DNA of 64,000 bases from assembly GCF_041647995.1 (NCBI RefSeq), contig NZ_JARRIB010000003.1, positions 248,001 to 312,000 of the forward strand. The letters are read 5' to 3'. The notes beneath the pieces are model-generated. The model ran no database searches, was not told the origin of the DNA, and saw only the letters and a list, made by a program, of their open reading frames with translations. This DNA is from Pyrococcus kukulkanii. Lineage in GTDB: Archaea > Methanobacteriota_B > Thermococci > Thermococcales > Thermococcaceae. Shown piece after piece: positions 36,570 through 45,269 of this stretch (the stretch's first letter is position 1; every line of letters starts with the position of its first letter). A program made the translations under genes and the position numbers.

Positions 36570-37712
36570 ATGTTTAAAAGGAATACCCTTGCGGTAATAC
36601 TGCTTGTCCTCTCGGCATTTACCGGAACCCTAGCGTTCAGGTTAGCTGTGCCTGCGATTGCTTACTACAGTAGAGGCGTTTTAAAGGCTTCAATGGTCTC
36701 GATCTCAGTGATATCAACATCATTTATATTTGCCAGGGCCTTTGCCGCGGTTTTCGGAGGCTATTTAGTGGACAAAAGGCCAAAGCTTATAATCCTAGGA
36801 GCGCTGGCCATGGCACTAAATGCCCCTCTTGTCTACCTTTACTCCTTTGCGTCCTCTTGGATCCACATAGTTGGAATAAAGCTAGCTAATGGATTTCTGA
36901 ATGGGATCAGCTGGCCTCTTGCACAGTTAGCGGTTGCTTACGCTTCTCCTAGGAGTATCAGGGCTAGAATATCAGCTATTTACTTCTTCTTTGGAAGTTT
37001 GGCCTCGCTTGCGGGCAACTATCTATATGCTTTTACAATTAGTATTGGAATGAGAGGGCAGATGGTAATTTCTGGCATATTTTATATCCTAACTGGTCTA
37101 CTTATGGCAAGTGCATACTTATTAATAGGGACTATAAAAAAGGAGGGGAAGGATAAAAAGACGGAGGAAGTTGATGTTAACCCTAGGATTGTGATAATGT
37201 TTGGAGCGTTAGTCTCGTTTATCTCAGCTTTTGCCTTTGGAGAGATAACCTACGTATACATATCTGAGACCCTGGGATTAGAAAAGGGAAAGGTTGCGAT
37301 GGTGCTTGGGACAATAAGTTTCCTATCCTCGTTAACTTCTTACTTCATCTCCTGGGTTGCCGACTCCATAGGGAGCGCCAAGGCTCTAAGGATTATAGCC
37401 GTATTTGGGTTCCTAGCCCCAATTCTCGCTGGCATTAGAACTGGCTTTACTATATTCTCTGGTATATTCCTAGCATTGCTGGCGGTGAACTCTTTTAGAC
37501 CAATATCAAGAAAAATCCTAGTTACTCATTCAAGATCTTCGTTGGCAATTGGAGGAATTAATGGGGTTCAGAACATATCGACGTTCTTGGGAGGAATAAT
37601 TTTTGGTTTCGCATACACTCTTGGCTCTCTTGGTGCTTACAATCTTGCATTCCTTCCTTATCTTCCGTTTTCCTTGGCTCTTGTAATAGTAACCCGTAAA
37701 TTGGAGAAGTGA
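36570..37712 (+). CDS. Major facilitator superfamily transporter
   Basis: A 380-residue protein with about 12 membrane spans. The MFS loop 2-3 motif is seen as GGYLVDKRPKLIILGALAM. A charged central loop (about residues 188-210, KKEGKDKKTEEVDVNP) separates the two halves. Substrate unknown. CTTTTAAAAAG at about 36537-36547 acts as TATA, making a nearly leaderless mRNA. The stop lies 22 bp upstream of pyruvate kinase. Confidence 0.88.
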   Translation: MFKRNTLAVILLVLSAFTGTLAFRLAVPAIAYYSRGVLKASMVSISVISTSFIFARAFAAVFGGYLVDKRPKLIILGALAMALNAPLVYLYSFASSWIHIVGIKLANGFLNGISWPLAQLAVAYASPRSIRARISAIYFFFGSLASLAGNYLYAFTISIGMRGQMVISGIFYILTGLLMASAYLLIGTIKKEGKDKKTEEVDVNPRIVIMFGALVSFISAFAFGEITYVYISETLGLEKGKVAMVLGTISFLSSLTSYFISWVADSIGSAKALRIIAVFGFLAPILAGIRTGFTIFSGIFLALLAVNSFRPISRKILVTHSRSSLAIGGINGVQNISTFLGGIIFGFAYTLGSLGAYNLAFLPYLPFSLALVIVTRKLEK

Positions 37713-37713
37713 G

Positions 37714-37730
37714 TATCACTTATGGTGGGA
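37714..37730 (+). promoter_or_regulatory. Thermococcales glycolytic motif (TGM)-like site at the pyk start
   Basis: TATCAC-TTATG-GTGGGA matches 10 of 12 fixed positions of the known TGM consensus TATCAC-N5-GTGATA, bound by the TrmBL1/TGR regulator of sugar metabolism. It lies just before ATG 37735 and includes the ribosome-binding region. A site downstream of a promoter usually represses when TGR binds. Confidence 0.5.
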
Positions 37731-37734
37731 GTCA

Positions 37735-39165
37735 ATGAAGCTACCCCAACACAAGACTAAGATAGTTGCAACAATAGGACCGGCAACAAACTCGAGGAAG
37801 ATGATAGAAAAACTAATAAAAGCCGGGATGAGTGTCGCAAGACTAAACTTTTCTCATGGAACTTTTGATGAACATGCAAGGGTTATAGAGACAATAAGAG
37901 ACGTCTCATTGAAGTTAGATAGAAGGGTTGCAATACTAGCGGATCTCCCTGGGCTAAAAATAAGGGTGGGAGAGATTAAGGGAGGTTATATTGAGCTTAG
38001 GAGAGGAGATAAGGTAGTTTTAACTACCAGGGACATTGAAGGGGATGAGACAACGATACCAGTTGAATATAAAGACTTTCCAAAGCTTGTCTCTAGGGGA
38101 GATACTATATATTTGAGCGATGGATATATAGTCTTGAAAGTTGAAGATGTTAGAGAAAGAGAAGTCGAGGCAGTCGTTGTTTCTGGAGGGAAGTTGTTCT
38201 CGAGGAAGGGTGTCAACATCCCTAAGGCCCACCTACCAGTTGAGGCCATTACACCGAGAGATATGGAGATAATAGAGTTCGCAGTTGAACATGGAGTTGA
38301 TGCTATAGGCCTGAGTTTCGTTGGTAGCGTTTACGATGTTCTGAAAGTTAAAGGGTTCCTAGAGAAGAAGAACGCTGGGGATATATTCGTTATAGCAAAA
38401 ATAGAGAGGCCAGATGCTATTAGGAACTTTGATGAAATACTGAACGCTGCGGACGGAATAATGATAGCTAGGGGTGATCTGGGCGTAGAGATGCCGATTG
38501 AAAAGCTACCTATATTACAGAAAAAACTTATCAGGAAAGCGAATCAGGAAGGAAAGCCTGTGATTACCGCAACCCAGATGCTCGTTTCTATGACTACCGA
38601 AAAGGTTCCCACAAGGGCTGAGGTTACCGATGTTGCAAACGCAATACTTGATGGAACTGACGCAGTAATGCTTTCAGAGGAAACCGCTGTTGGAAAGTTT
38701 CCGATTGAGGCCGTAGAGATGATGGCAAAAATAGCAAAGGTTACTGAAGAGTACAGGGAAAGCTTTGGACTCAGTAGGATAAGAGAGTGGCTGGAAACTA
38801 ACATTCACAGAGGCACGATAAAGGAGGCAATTACGAGGAGCGTAATAGATGCTCTCTGCACAGTTGATATAAAGTACATCTTAACTCCAACGAGAACGGG
38901 AAGGACGGCTAGGCTTATTTCAAGGTTCAAGCCAAAGCAGTGGATACTAGCATTCTCAACGAGCGAGAGGGTCTGCAACAACCTAATGTTCAGCTATGGA
39001 GTGTACTCCTTCTGCCTAGAAGAGGGATTTGATGAGAGGGATATAGTTAGGCTGATCAAGGGACTAGGACTCGTGGAAAGTGACGACATGGTTCTTATGA
39101 CAGAAGGCAGGCCGATAGAGAAAACTGTTGGGACGAACTCCATAAAAATATTCCAGATAGCCTAG
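37735..39165 (+). CDS. pyk: Pyruvate kinase
   Basis: A 476-residue glycolytic enzyme converting phosphoenolpyruvate and ADP to pyruvate and ATP. Motifs: KTKIVATIGPATNSRKMIEK at the N-terminus, MSVARLNFSHGTFDEH, the B-domain region about residues 70-165, VIAKIERPDAIRNFDEIL with the catalytic Lys/Glu, GIMIARGDLGVEMP, and KPVITATQMLVSM. The archaeal C-domain lacks a clear fructose-bisphosphate loop. It follows the MFS gene by 22 bp and is preceded by the TGM-like site. Confidence 0.97.
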   Translation: MKLPQHKTKIVATIGPATNSRKMIEKLIKAGMSVARLNFSHGTFDEHARVIETIRDVSLKLDRRVAILADLPGLKIRVGEIKGGYIELRRGDKVVLTTRDIEGDETTIPVEYKDFPKLVSRGDTIYLSDGYIVLKVEDVREREVEAVVVSGGKLFSRKGVNIPKAHLPVEAITPRDMEIIEFAVEHGVDAIGLSFVGSVYDVLKVKGFLEKKNAGDIFVIAKIERPDAIRNFDEILNAADGIMIARGDLGVEMPIEKLPILQKKLIRKANQEGKPVITATQMLVSMTTEKVPTRAEVTDVANAILDGTDAVMLSEETAVGKFPIEAVEMMAKIAKVTEEYRESFGLSRIREWLETNIHRGTIKEAITRSVIDALCTVDIKYILTPTRTGRTARLISRFKPKQWILAFSTSERVCNNLMFSYGVYSFCLEEGFDERDIVRLIKGLGLVESDDMVLMTEGRPIEKTVGTNSIKIFQIA

Positions 39166-40313
39166 TGCAAAGCTAGAGCGACTACGAAAATCGTTCCCAG
39201 GACATCAGCTATAGTTGTTATCAGGGGAACTCCAAGGTTGTCAGGGTCGAGATGAATCCTAGGAGCAACGAGAACTAATGTTGCCCCTATGATCATCACA
39301 GCTAGGGCGATCAGAGGATAACCTAGGATCAAAGGAGCTACAAGATTGGAGTGCACATGCATTGTAAGCTCAACTATTAGAATTGCCATAACGTTTGCGA
39401 TTACTATCAAGGGAACGCTCATTAAGAGCATTGCCAGTATTTCAAGGAAAGTATCCTTTGACTTTACCCCTTCTTCACCTTCTAGATGATATCTGGTCGA
39501 TAACCTAGCTACTATGACGCTCCCCATATTGCCCAGACTGTCAAGGATGGAAGGATAGAGAACGGCCAAAAGTACCATCTTCCCTATCGCCGAGGAGTAC
39601 TGCTCAAGGAGAGAGCCTGCAAATGACTCTATCAACGCTAAGAGGGTTAATATACCCGCAATTTCGGTAAAGCTACGCTCAATGATGTTCCCACTCTTTA
39701 TCCCCATCCACATAAGTATGCCTAACGTGAAGAAAAACAGAAGATAGAATATTTGCCTGTTGGCGAGGTAAAGCTTCAGGAAGAATATGAGGGTCGGAAT
39801 CGTTACTATGTCGGATATCGATGTTATTAATGGTGCGGCTATTCTATCCGGGTCGAATCCTCTCGAATATGGAACAACAGTTATCAGAGCTGCAGAGTAT
39901 CCCAAAATTATCCCTATCACAAGGGCCGAAAGGATGACAACGAGCAACGCGGCAACTGCCGTCTTAAGGTTGTCCGTGTGTAACACTCCAATAATCCAAA
40001 GAATTATCAGGGGTATCTTTGAGGAGAAAATTGCTCTCAAAACTTCTCTCTTGAGTTCCCTGTCCTTGAGTCCCTTTATAATTCCAAGATTTAATTTTGT
40101 TGTCAGCCTAGAGGCAAGGGTTCCAAAAACATTCCCCCTAAGATCCATAAGGCCTGGGAGGATGACGAGAATTATGGGGAAGTTCTTTGCGATTTCAGAA
40201 TAGTTAACGCCTAAGAAAGTCCCTCCTACGAAATCAAGAACTAAGCAGAGAAGCAATGCTGGGAATGTATATCTTATTGATTCTTTCAACTTTTGGAGGG
40301 CAATTGTTGCCAT
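39162..40313 (-). CDS. MgtE/SLC41-like divalent cation transporter
   Basis: A 383-residue integral membrane protein. ATG 40313 follows AGGAGGG with good spacing. It consists of two related halves, each with the family signature: VILPGLMDLRGNVFGTLASR near residue 50 and LYPSILDSLGNMGSVIVARL in the second half. Acidic residues in these helices probably coordinate Mg or similar ions. There are no cytosolic N or CBS domains, as in the eukaryotic SLC41 type. The 3' end overlaps pyk tail-to-tail by 4 bp. Confidence 0.88.
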   Translation of the reverse strand: MATIALQKLKESIRYTFPALLLCLVLDFVGGTFLGVNYSEIAKNFPIILVILPGLMDLRGNVFGTLASRLTTKLNLGIIKGLKDRELKREVLRAIFSSKIPLIILWIIGVLHTDNLKTAVAALLVVILSALVIGIILGYSAALITVVPYSRGFDPDRIAAPLITSISDIVTIPTLIFFLKLYLANRQIFYLLFFFTLGILMWMGIKSGNIIERSFTEIAGILTLLALIESFAGSLLEQYSSAIGKMVLLAVLYPSILDSLGNMGSVIVARLSTRYHLEGEEGVKSKDTFLEILAMLLMSVPLIVIANVMAILIVELTMHVHSNLVAPLILGYPLIALAVMIIGATLVLVAPRIHLDPDNLGVPLITTIADVLGTIFVVALALH

Positions 40314-40423
40314 TCTCATCCCTCCTCATCCTCTCACCCCTGACAAGGCTATAAAAAGGCAAATTTAAACTTTTTGTATAATCAAAAAGAACGTTAATAA
40401 AGCTCCAAGAAGAGGAAAAGATC

Positions 40424-40759
40424 ATGAAGGTATACCATCCTAAAAGAGAATGGCCTGAAGAATATAGGAAGGTCTTGGAGGAAATGCGGGACATAATAGA
40501 TCCAGTCACCGGTGAGAGCATACTGGACTCAGGAGTTTTAGCTGGGATTGAAGTCACGGAAAACACCCTAAAGGTTTGGCTCAAGTTCGAGAGCCAGGCA
40601 GAATATAACATCTTGGGCGGTGCGGCAATGGCGTACTCAAGGATAGTGGGTAGCATAATGGAGAAGTTTGCCTTAGTAAAGTTCGACAACGTTTACGTTT
40701 ACGACCTCAGGGGGAACATTATAGGGAAGTTTGAAGCCAAAAAGAAGAAAGCTTTATAA
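40424..40759 (+). CDS. DUF59/MIP18-family protein (SufT-like)
   Basis: A 111-residue protein of the DUF59 family, linked to Fe-S cluster assembly. The segment MRDIIDPVTGESILDSGVLA (about residues 20-39) is characteristic. Unlike SufT or PaaD proteins there is no Cys in the core. It has a Lys-rich C-terminus KFEAKKKKAL. A TATA-like TTTTTGTATAATC at about 40370-40382 precedes it, and it is divergent from the cation transporter. The last codons overlap the TATA box of the L10e gene. Confidence 0.8.
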   Translation: MKVYHPKREWPEEYRKVLEEMRDIIDPVTGESILDSGVLAGIEVTENTLKVWLKFESQAEYNILGGAAMAYSRIVGSIMEKFALVKFDNVYVYDLRGNIIGKFEAKKKKAL

Positions 40760-40760
40760 G
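40751..40760 (+). promoter_or_regulatory. TATA box of the L10e gene inside the upstream stop codon region
   Basis: GCTTTATAAG includes the last codons and TAA stop of the DUF59 gene (40757-40759). It lies 51-60 bp before ATG 40811, giving transcription from about 40785 and a leader with GGAGGTGAG. Confidence 0.5.
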
Positions 40761-40810
40761 TTTTCCCTGGGCGCATACATTGGAATCACTCTAATCATGG
40801 AGGTGAGAAT

Positions 40811-41356
40811 ATGGCTCTAAGGCCCGCTAAGATCGATAGGTACGTTGACAAGCCCGCTTACACAAGAAGGGAATACATTAGGGGAGCTCCCGGTCCAAAG
40901 ATAACGATATTTGACATGGGGAACCCTGCAGGTGATTTTGAGTTCGAGGTTGCCCTCCACACCGCTGAACCTGTTCAGATAAGGCAGAATGCCCTTGAAG
41001 CTGCAAGACAGCAGGTCAACAGGTACCTCCAGAAGAACGTCGGTAGGAGTAACTACCACTTCAAGATAAGGGTTTACCCATTCCAAGTCCTTAGGGAAAA
41101 TCCAATGGCTACCGGAAGGAAAGCTGATCGTTACGGTAACGGAATGAGGAGGCCCTTTGGAAAGCCCATAGGGCTCGCCGCAAGGCTCAAGAGGGATCAA
41201 AAGATACTCAGCATTAGGGTTAACAGGCAACACCTTAAGTTCGCTATCGAGGGTGCAAGGAGGGCAGCAATGAAGTTCCCATGCAAGTGTTATTACAGGA
41301 TTTACGATAAGGAAGGAAATGACGTAACGACAAAGATACTTTCCCAGGGTCTCTGA
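40811..41356 (+). CDS. rpl10e: Large-subunit ribosomal protein L10e (uL16)
   Basis: A 181-residue ribosomal protein that sits near the tRNA-binding sites of the 50S subunit. Typical segments are [56 protein letters not shown] and [28 protein letters not shown] lies upstream of ATG 40811. Transcription probably starts from its own promoter. Confidence 0.97.
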   Translation: MALRPAKIDRYVDKPAYTRREYIRGAPGPKITIFDMGNPAGDFEFEVALHTAEPVQIRQNALEAARQQVNRYLQKNVGRSNYHFKIRVYPFQVLRENPMATGRKADRYGNGMRRPFGKPIGLAARLKRDQKILSIRVNRQHLKFAIEGARRAAMKFPCKCYYRIYDKEGNDVTTKILSQGL

Positions 41357-41403
41357 TTCTTAACCCTTTTATTTAGATCTGCCTAATTCTTCTTGGTGAT
41401 TTC

Positions 41404-41751
41404 ATGAAGACGAGGTTGATCGTTAAGACAAGCTTCGACGCTGCTCATGCTGTTAAAATAGGTAGCGATTGGGAGGAGCTACATGGCCACACGTTCTTCT
41501 TAGAAGTTGTTGTTGAAGGGCCAATAAAGCACGGTTATATAATAGACTTTGTAAAGCTCAGGAAAATCATCGAGGGGATAACCAAGGAGCTTGATCATAA
41601 GAATCTGAATAAGATCTTTGACAATCCAACGACCGAGAACATAGCTCTATGGCTTGCGGATAAAATAAAGGAGAAGCTGCCCGATAATGTTATTTTAAGG
41701 AGGTTAATTCTCTGGGAAGGAAGTGATTATGGGGTGGAGCTGGAGTGGTAA
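41404..41751 (+). CDS. queD: 6-pyruvoyl-tetrahydropterin synthase-like (QueD family)
   Basis: A 115-residue protein of the 6-carboxytetrahydropterin synthase family. Zinc-binding His residues are in SFDAAHAVKIG and ELHGHTFFLEV. Further landmarks are GYIIDFVKLRKII, LDHKNLNKIF and PTTENIALWLADKI. It makes the pterin precursor for queuosine- or archaeosine-type 7-deazaguanine bases. A Cys usual in bacterial QueD after the first His is absent, as in PTPS-III-like archaeal proteins, so pterin metabolism is an alternative. It overlaps queE by 7 bp, supporting the deazaguanine pathway. Confidence 0.88.
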   Translation: MKTRLIVKTSFDAAHAVKIGSDWEELHGHTFFLEVVVEGPIKHGYIIDFVKLRKIIEGITKELDHKNLNKIFDNPTTENIALWLADKIKEKLPDNVILRRLILWEGSDYGVELEW

Positions 41752-42509
41752 AGGTTATTCTAGCAGAGGTCTTTAACAGCTGGCAGGGGGAGGGAGGAAG
41801 CGTTCCAGGTAGTGCCTTTGGGAAAAGGCAGATATTTGTTAGATTCGCGGGCTGTGATTTAAGGTGCAGGTGGTGCGATTCCAGGAAGTACATAGATGCT
41901 TCAAGGGTTTCCCGTTGGAGATATGAGATAGAGCCCTTCACGGGAAGATTTGAATACAAACCGAACCCCGCGAGTCTAGAGGATGTTGAGAGGATAATAA
42001 TTCGCCTAGATACGGGGGATATACACTCGATAAGCTACACGGGTGGTGAGCCAACCCTTCAGATAAATGCTTTGAAAGCTTTGATGACGAGAATGAAGGA
42101 GCTCGGCTTTGATAATTTTTTGGAAACCCATGGGGGTCTTCCAGAGGCAATAAGAGAGGTCGCAGATATTACGGACTATGCAAGCGTTGATATAAAGGAC
42201 GAGAGCGCGAAGGCAGCGAAAGATTGGAGGGGATTGGTGCTCAGAGAAGTTGAAAGCATAAGGATACTTAAGGATGCAGGGGCTGAAGTTTACGCTAAGC
42301 TCGTTGTGACGAATGAGACAAAACTAGAAAACGTTCGCTGGTACGCTGAACTGCTGAAGGGTCTTGCTCCTCTAGCCATACAACCTAAGGAACCCATCGA
42401 CATCTCCATGATTAAGCTTATGGATATTTACAGGGTTGCGGCGGAGATCCTTGGAAAGAAGAACGTTGGTCTTAGCTTTCAGGTTCATAAATACCTAAAC
42501 GTCCTTTAA
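41745..42509 (+). CDS. queE: 7-carboxy-7-deazaguanine synthase (QueE), radical SAM
   Basis: A 254-residue radical SAM enzyme. GTG 41745 overlaps the queD stop. It contains FNSWQGEGG, the cluster motif FAGCDLRCRWCDS (Cys-x3-Cys-x2-Cys) and the SAM-binding SYTGGEPTLQ. It forms 7-carboxy-7-deazaguanine, the precursor of archaeosine in tRNA. The C-terminal part has VYAKLVVTNETK and LAIQPKEP. Coupled to queD; no queC or tRNA-guanine transglycosylase is seen in this window. Confidence 0.92.
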   Translation: MVKVILAEVFNSWQGEGGSVPGSAFGKRQIFVRFAGCDLRCRWCDSRKYIDASRVSRWRYEIEPFTGRFEYKPNPASLEDVERIIIRLDTGDIHSISYTGGEPTLQINALKALMTRMKELGFDNFLETHGGLPEAIREVADITDYASVDIKDESAKAAKDWRGLVLREVESIRILKDAGAEVYAKLVVTNETKLENVRWYAELLKGLAPLAIQPKEPIDISMIKLMDIYRVAAEILGKKNVGLSFQVHKYLNVL

Positions 42510-42549
42510 CTTTAAAAACCCTTTTTACAAACGTAAAAACCGTGGTATT

Positions 42550-42834
42550 ATGGATGATGTCAAGCAATACCTTGAGCTGTTAAGAGCTAGGATGGAATTC
42601 ACTGAGAAATTTTACGGATTTAGAATGAACTACCTTCCCCTATACTTTGAGGGAGATGAAGTCGTCGTTCTGGATAAAAACGATGGGAAAATAAAGTGGC
42701 TTAGAAATAAGAGGCCACTCGACAATGAGGAGTTAAAGAGGATAATACCGAAAATTAAAGAGAACATAGAGAACGGTTTAATTGACATCTTGATGACTCT
42801 GAACTTTCAGTACATCCATGGGCCTGAAGATTAA
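42550..42834 (+). CDS. Small conserved protein of unknown function
   Basis: A 94-residue acidic, soluble protein, 40 bp after queE and overlapping cysS tail-to-tail by 4 bp. Its ordered structure looks alpha-beta: MDDVKQYLELLRARMEFTEK, then LPLYFEGDEVVVLDKNDGK and IPKIKENIENGLIDILMTL. I recognise no family. A short spacer with TTTTTACAAAC could be a promoter. Confidence 0.6.
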   Translation: MDDVKQYLELLRARMEFTEKFYGFRMNYLPLYFEGDEVVVLDKNDGKIKWLRNKRPLDNEELKRIIPKIKENIENGLIDILMTLNFQYIHGPED

Positions 42835-44261
42835 ACCTTTATTCTCTTCCAGATAGTTTCTCCGCCCTTGTCTTCAAGCTGTATTCCAAGCTTCCTGAGC
42901 TCTTCCCTTATTTTGTCCGCGAGATCATATCTCTTCTCCTTCCTGAGCTGGGCCCTAACCTCCACTAGTAGCCTGATAAGCTCTTCCTCCTCCCCTTTCT
43001 TCTCTTCCTTAAAGTAGTCCTCGAATATCCCGAAAACTTCGCTGACGATCCTAAAGAATTCCCAAGCTTTTCTTAATATTGATTCCTTGGGCCTTTCAAC
43101 TTCGGTTAGATACTTGTTAACCGCGTTAGCTACTTCAAATACGGCCTTCAGTGCTTCCGCTGTATTAAAGTCATCATCCATGGCCTCGTAGAACTTTCTC
43201 CTTCCTTCCATAATTGCCTCGTAAGCCTCAAATTCTTCTTCTCCCCAGGTGTAGCTTATCTCAGCTCTCTCCATTGCCACCCTGATGTTTTCGAGGGCAT
43301 TATAAAGTCTCTCCAAGTTGTTCTTCGCATGTTTTAATCCTTCCTCGGTGTAGTCGAGGGGAGAGCGGTAGTGCTTTTGGAGAACGAAGAACCTTATAAC
43401 CTCTGGGCTATACCTCTGCAATAACTCCCTCACCGTGACGAAATTGCCCAAACTTTTACTCATTTTCTCTCCTTTAACCATTACGAAGCCCGTGTGGAGC
43501 CAGTAGTGAACCCATTCATGGCCAAAGCAGGCCTCGCTCTGAGCTATCTCGTTCTCATGGTGTGGGAAAATTAAGTCGTTTCCTCCCCCATGAATGTCAA
43601 ACCTTTCACCTAGGTACTTGCTGCTCATTACTGAACATTCGATATGCCATCCCGGCCTTCCTTCGCCCCAGGGGCTTTCCCATTTGGGTTCTCCCGGCTT
43701 GGCCTTCTTCCATAGTGCAAAGTCTTCGGGGTTCTTTTTACCTTCACCGGGCTCGACTCTGGCTCCTTTCCTCAGCTCCTCTACTTTAACTCCGCTCAGC
43801 TTCCCGTACTCCTTGAACTTCTGGACTTCAAAATAGATGCCGTCGCTTCCCTCGTAAGCGTAGCCTTTCTCCTTGAGCTTTTCGATAAACTTTATTATAT
43901 CCTCAATATGCTCCGTGACCCTGGGATAAATATCAGCCGGCTTAACCTTTAGGGCCTGCATATCCTCTAAAAATATCCTTATGAACTTTTCGGCAAGTTC
44001 CTTTGGGTTCTCTCCTGTTTCATTGGCCCTCCTGATTATCTTGTCATCTATATCCGTGAAGTTCATGACCATCAGAACAGTGAATCCCTTGTGCTCTAGG
44101 TACCTTCTTATTACGTCAAATGCTATGTACGTCCTTGCGTGACCCAAATGGGGGTAATCATAAACAGTCGGACCGCAAACGTACATCCGTATCTCCCCTT
44201 CTCTGAGAGGCTTAAACTCCTCCTTCTGTCTGGTTAGGGTATTGTAAACCTTCAAAACCAT
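42831..44261 (-). CDS. cysS: Cysteinyl-tRNA synthetase
   Basis: A 476-residue class I synthetase charging tRNA-Cys. ATG 44261 follows GGTGGGTG; GTG 44270 lies within that site. The HIGH motif is PTVYDYPHLGHARTY (about 30-44), and KMSKS is GEKMSKSLGNF (about 263-273). Zinc ligands are seen as CGPTVYD, HIECSVMSSK and HHENEIAQSE. C-terminal helices (about 380-476) bind the anticodon region. It is divergent from the RAM-domain gene. Confidence 0.97.
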   Translation of the reverse strand: MVLKVYNTLTRQKEEFKPLREGEIRMYVCGPTVYDYPHLGHARTYIAFDVIRRYLEHKGFTVLMVMNFTDIDDKIIRRANETGENPKELAEKFIRIFLEDMQALKVKPADIYPRVTEHIEDIIKFIEKLKEKGYAYEGSDGIYFEVQKFKEYGKLSGVKVEELRKGARVEPGEGKKNPEDFALWKKAKPGEPKWESPWGEGRPGWHIECSVMSSKYLGERFDIHGGGNDLIFPHHENEIAQSEACFGHEWVHYWLHTGFVMVKGEKMSKSLGNFVTVRELLQRYSPEVIRFFVLQKHYRSPLDYTEEGLKHAKNNLERLYNALENIRVAMERAEISYTWGEEEFEAYEAIMEGRRKFYEAMDDDFNTAEALKAVFEVANAVNKYLTEVERPKESILRKAWEFFRIVSEVFGIFEDYFKEEKKGEEEELIRLLVEVRAQLRKEKRYDLADKIREELRKLGIQLEDKGGETIWKRIKV

Positions 44262-44368
44262 TACACCCACCGTCTAAAACCTTGAGTTATTATCTTATTA
44301 GAGTGTCGGTAGGGGCAAGAACAACCTTTAAATACCTGACAGAAAATAATTCAATTTGGTGATGGAAA

Positions 44369-44596
44369 ATGGTGACGGCTTTTATCCTGATGGTGACCGC
44401 GGCCGGTAAGGAAAGGGAAGTTATGGAAAAGCTTCTAGCAATGCCGGAGGTTAAGGAGGCTTACGTAGTGTACGGTGAATATGATCTAATTGTCAAGGTT
44501 GAAACCGACACCCTCAAAGATCTTGATCAGTTCATAACTGAAAAGATAAGAAAGATGCCAGAGATACAGATGACTTCTACCATGATTGCCATCTGA
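44369..44596 (+). CDS. Stand-alone Lrp/AsnC ligand-binding (RAM) domain protein
   Basis: A 75-residue protein consisting only of the RAM/AsnC-type regulatory domain, without a DNA-binding head. Segments are MVTAFILMVTAAGKEREVME, AYVVYGEYDLIVKVE and MPEIQMTSTMIAI. P. horikoshii has the same type (DM1-like proteins), which form decamers and bind amino acids. It may modulate full-length Lrp regulators by co-assembly. GGTGATGG precedes ATG 44369, and CTTTAAATAC (about 44325-44334) serves as TATA. Confidence 0.9.
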   Translation: MVTAFILMVTAAGKEREVMEKLLAMPEVKEAYVVYGEYDLIVKVETDTLKDLDQFITEKIRKMPEIQMTSTMIAI

Positions 44597-45265
44597 TCAC
44601 TTGTTCATCATTATTCTTATTCTTTCTGCGGCGTCTTTTGCTTTATCTGAGATGTTGCTGAGAGTTCTTGCTATATTGAGGATGTAAAGACCATCTATCC
44701 AGTTTAAGTTGTTATTCAACACGAGTTCCATGAGCCTAGTATCGAGACCATCAATTTTGTTTTCAACTTCTTCTATCTGTTTTATTATCTCATATTCCTT
44801 TTCTATTTCCACATCGGAAAATCCGCTTTCAACAACCGTGTCCATCTGCCTAATTGCTTCGTAAACTAGCTTTGCAGCTTTAATGCTTTCCCTACCCATC
44901 TTCAAGATAAGTTCCTTTATTTCCTGAGGCACATTTATCTCTTTCTTCACTAGTAACCACTTGGCAGTATCCTCCGCAGCATCGGCAACCTTATCCTGCA
45001 TGTGAAGATATTCAAGAATATCGGTTCTCTGAACGGGCATTAGCAATTTTGACGTGATACTATTCCTGAGCTCCATTTTTATCCTGTCAGCGACGTCTTC
45101 AAGCCTATCTACTTCAATCGCATACTTTCTCATCTCTTCATAGTTTCCCTGGGCCCACAGATCAAGAGCTTTTTCTAGTGTCTCCACGGCCTCCACTACA
45201 ACTTCTGCGTGCTTTATCAGGGGCTTAAATGGGCTCTTTGCAAATAATCTAGTCCATACTTGCAT
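44597..45265 (-). CDS. DUF47/PhoU-like phosphate transport regulator
   Basis: A 222-residue all-helical protein of the DUF47 (TIGR00153) family. Visible segments are YAIEVDRLEDVADRIKMELR and LEYLHMQDKVADAAEDTAKW, with the paired acidic metal-binding triads of PhoU-like folds. It lies 4 bp after the pit gene on the same strand, and GGTGATAT lies before ATG 45265. In bacteria and archaea this partner adjusts Pit activity. Confidence 0.9.
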   Translation of the reverse strand: MQVWTRLFAKSPFKPLIKHAEVVVEAVETLEKALDLWAQGNYEEMRKYAIEVDRLEDVADRIKMELRNSITSKLLMPVQRTDILEYLHMQDKVADAAEDTAKWLLVKKEINVPQEIKELILKMGRESIKAAKLVYEAIRQMDTVVESGFSDVEIEKEYEIIKQIEEVENKIDGLDTRLMELVLNNNLNWIDGLYILNIARTLSNISDKAKDAAERIRIMMNK

Positions 45266-45269
45266 TATA

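Noticed and set aside
40314-40423. C/D-box small RNA in short intergenic gaps
   Set aside because: No combination of RUGAUGA and CUGA boxes with correct spacing was found in the gaps I examined.
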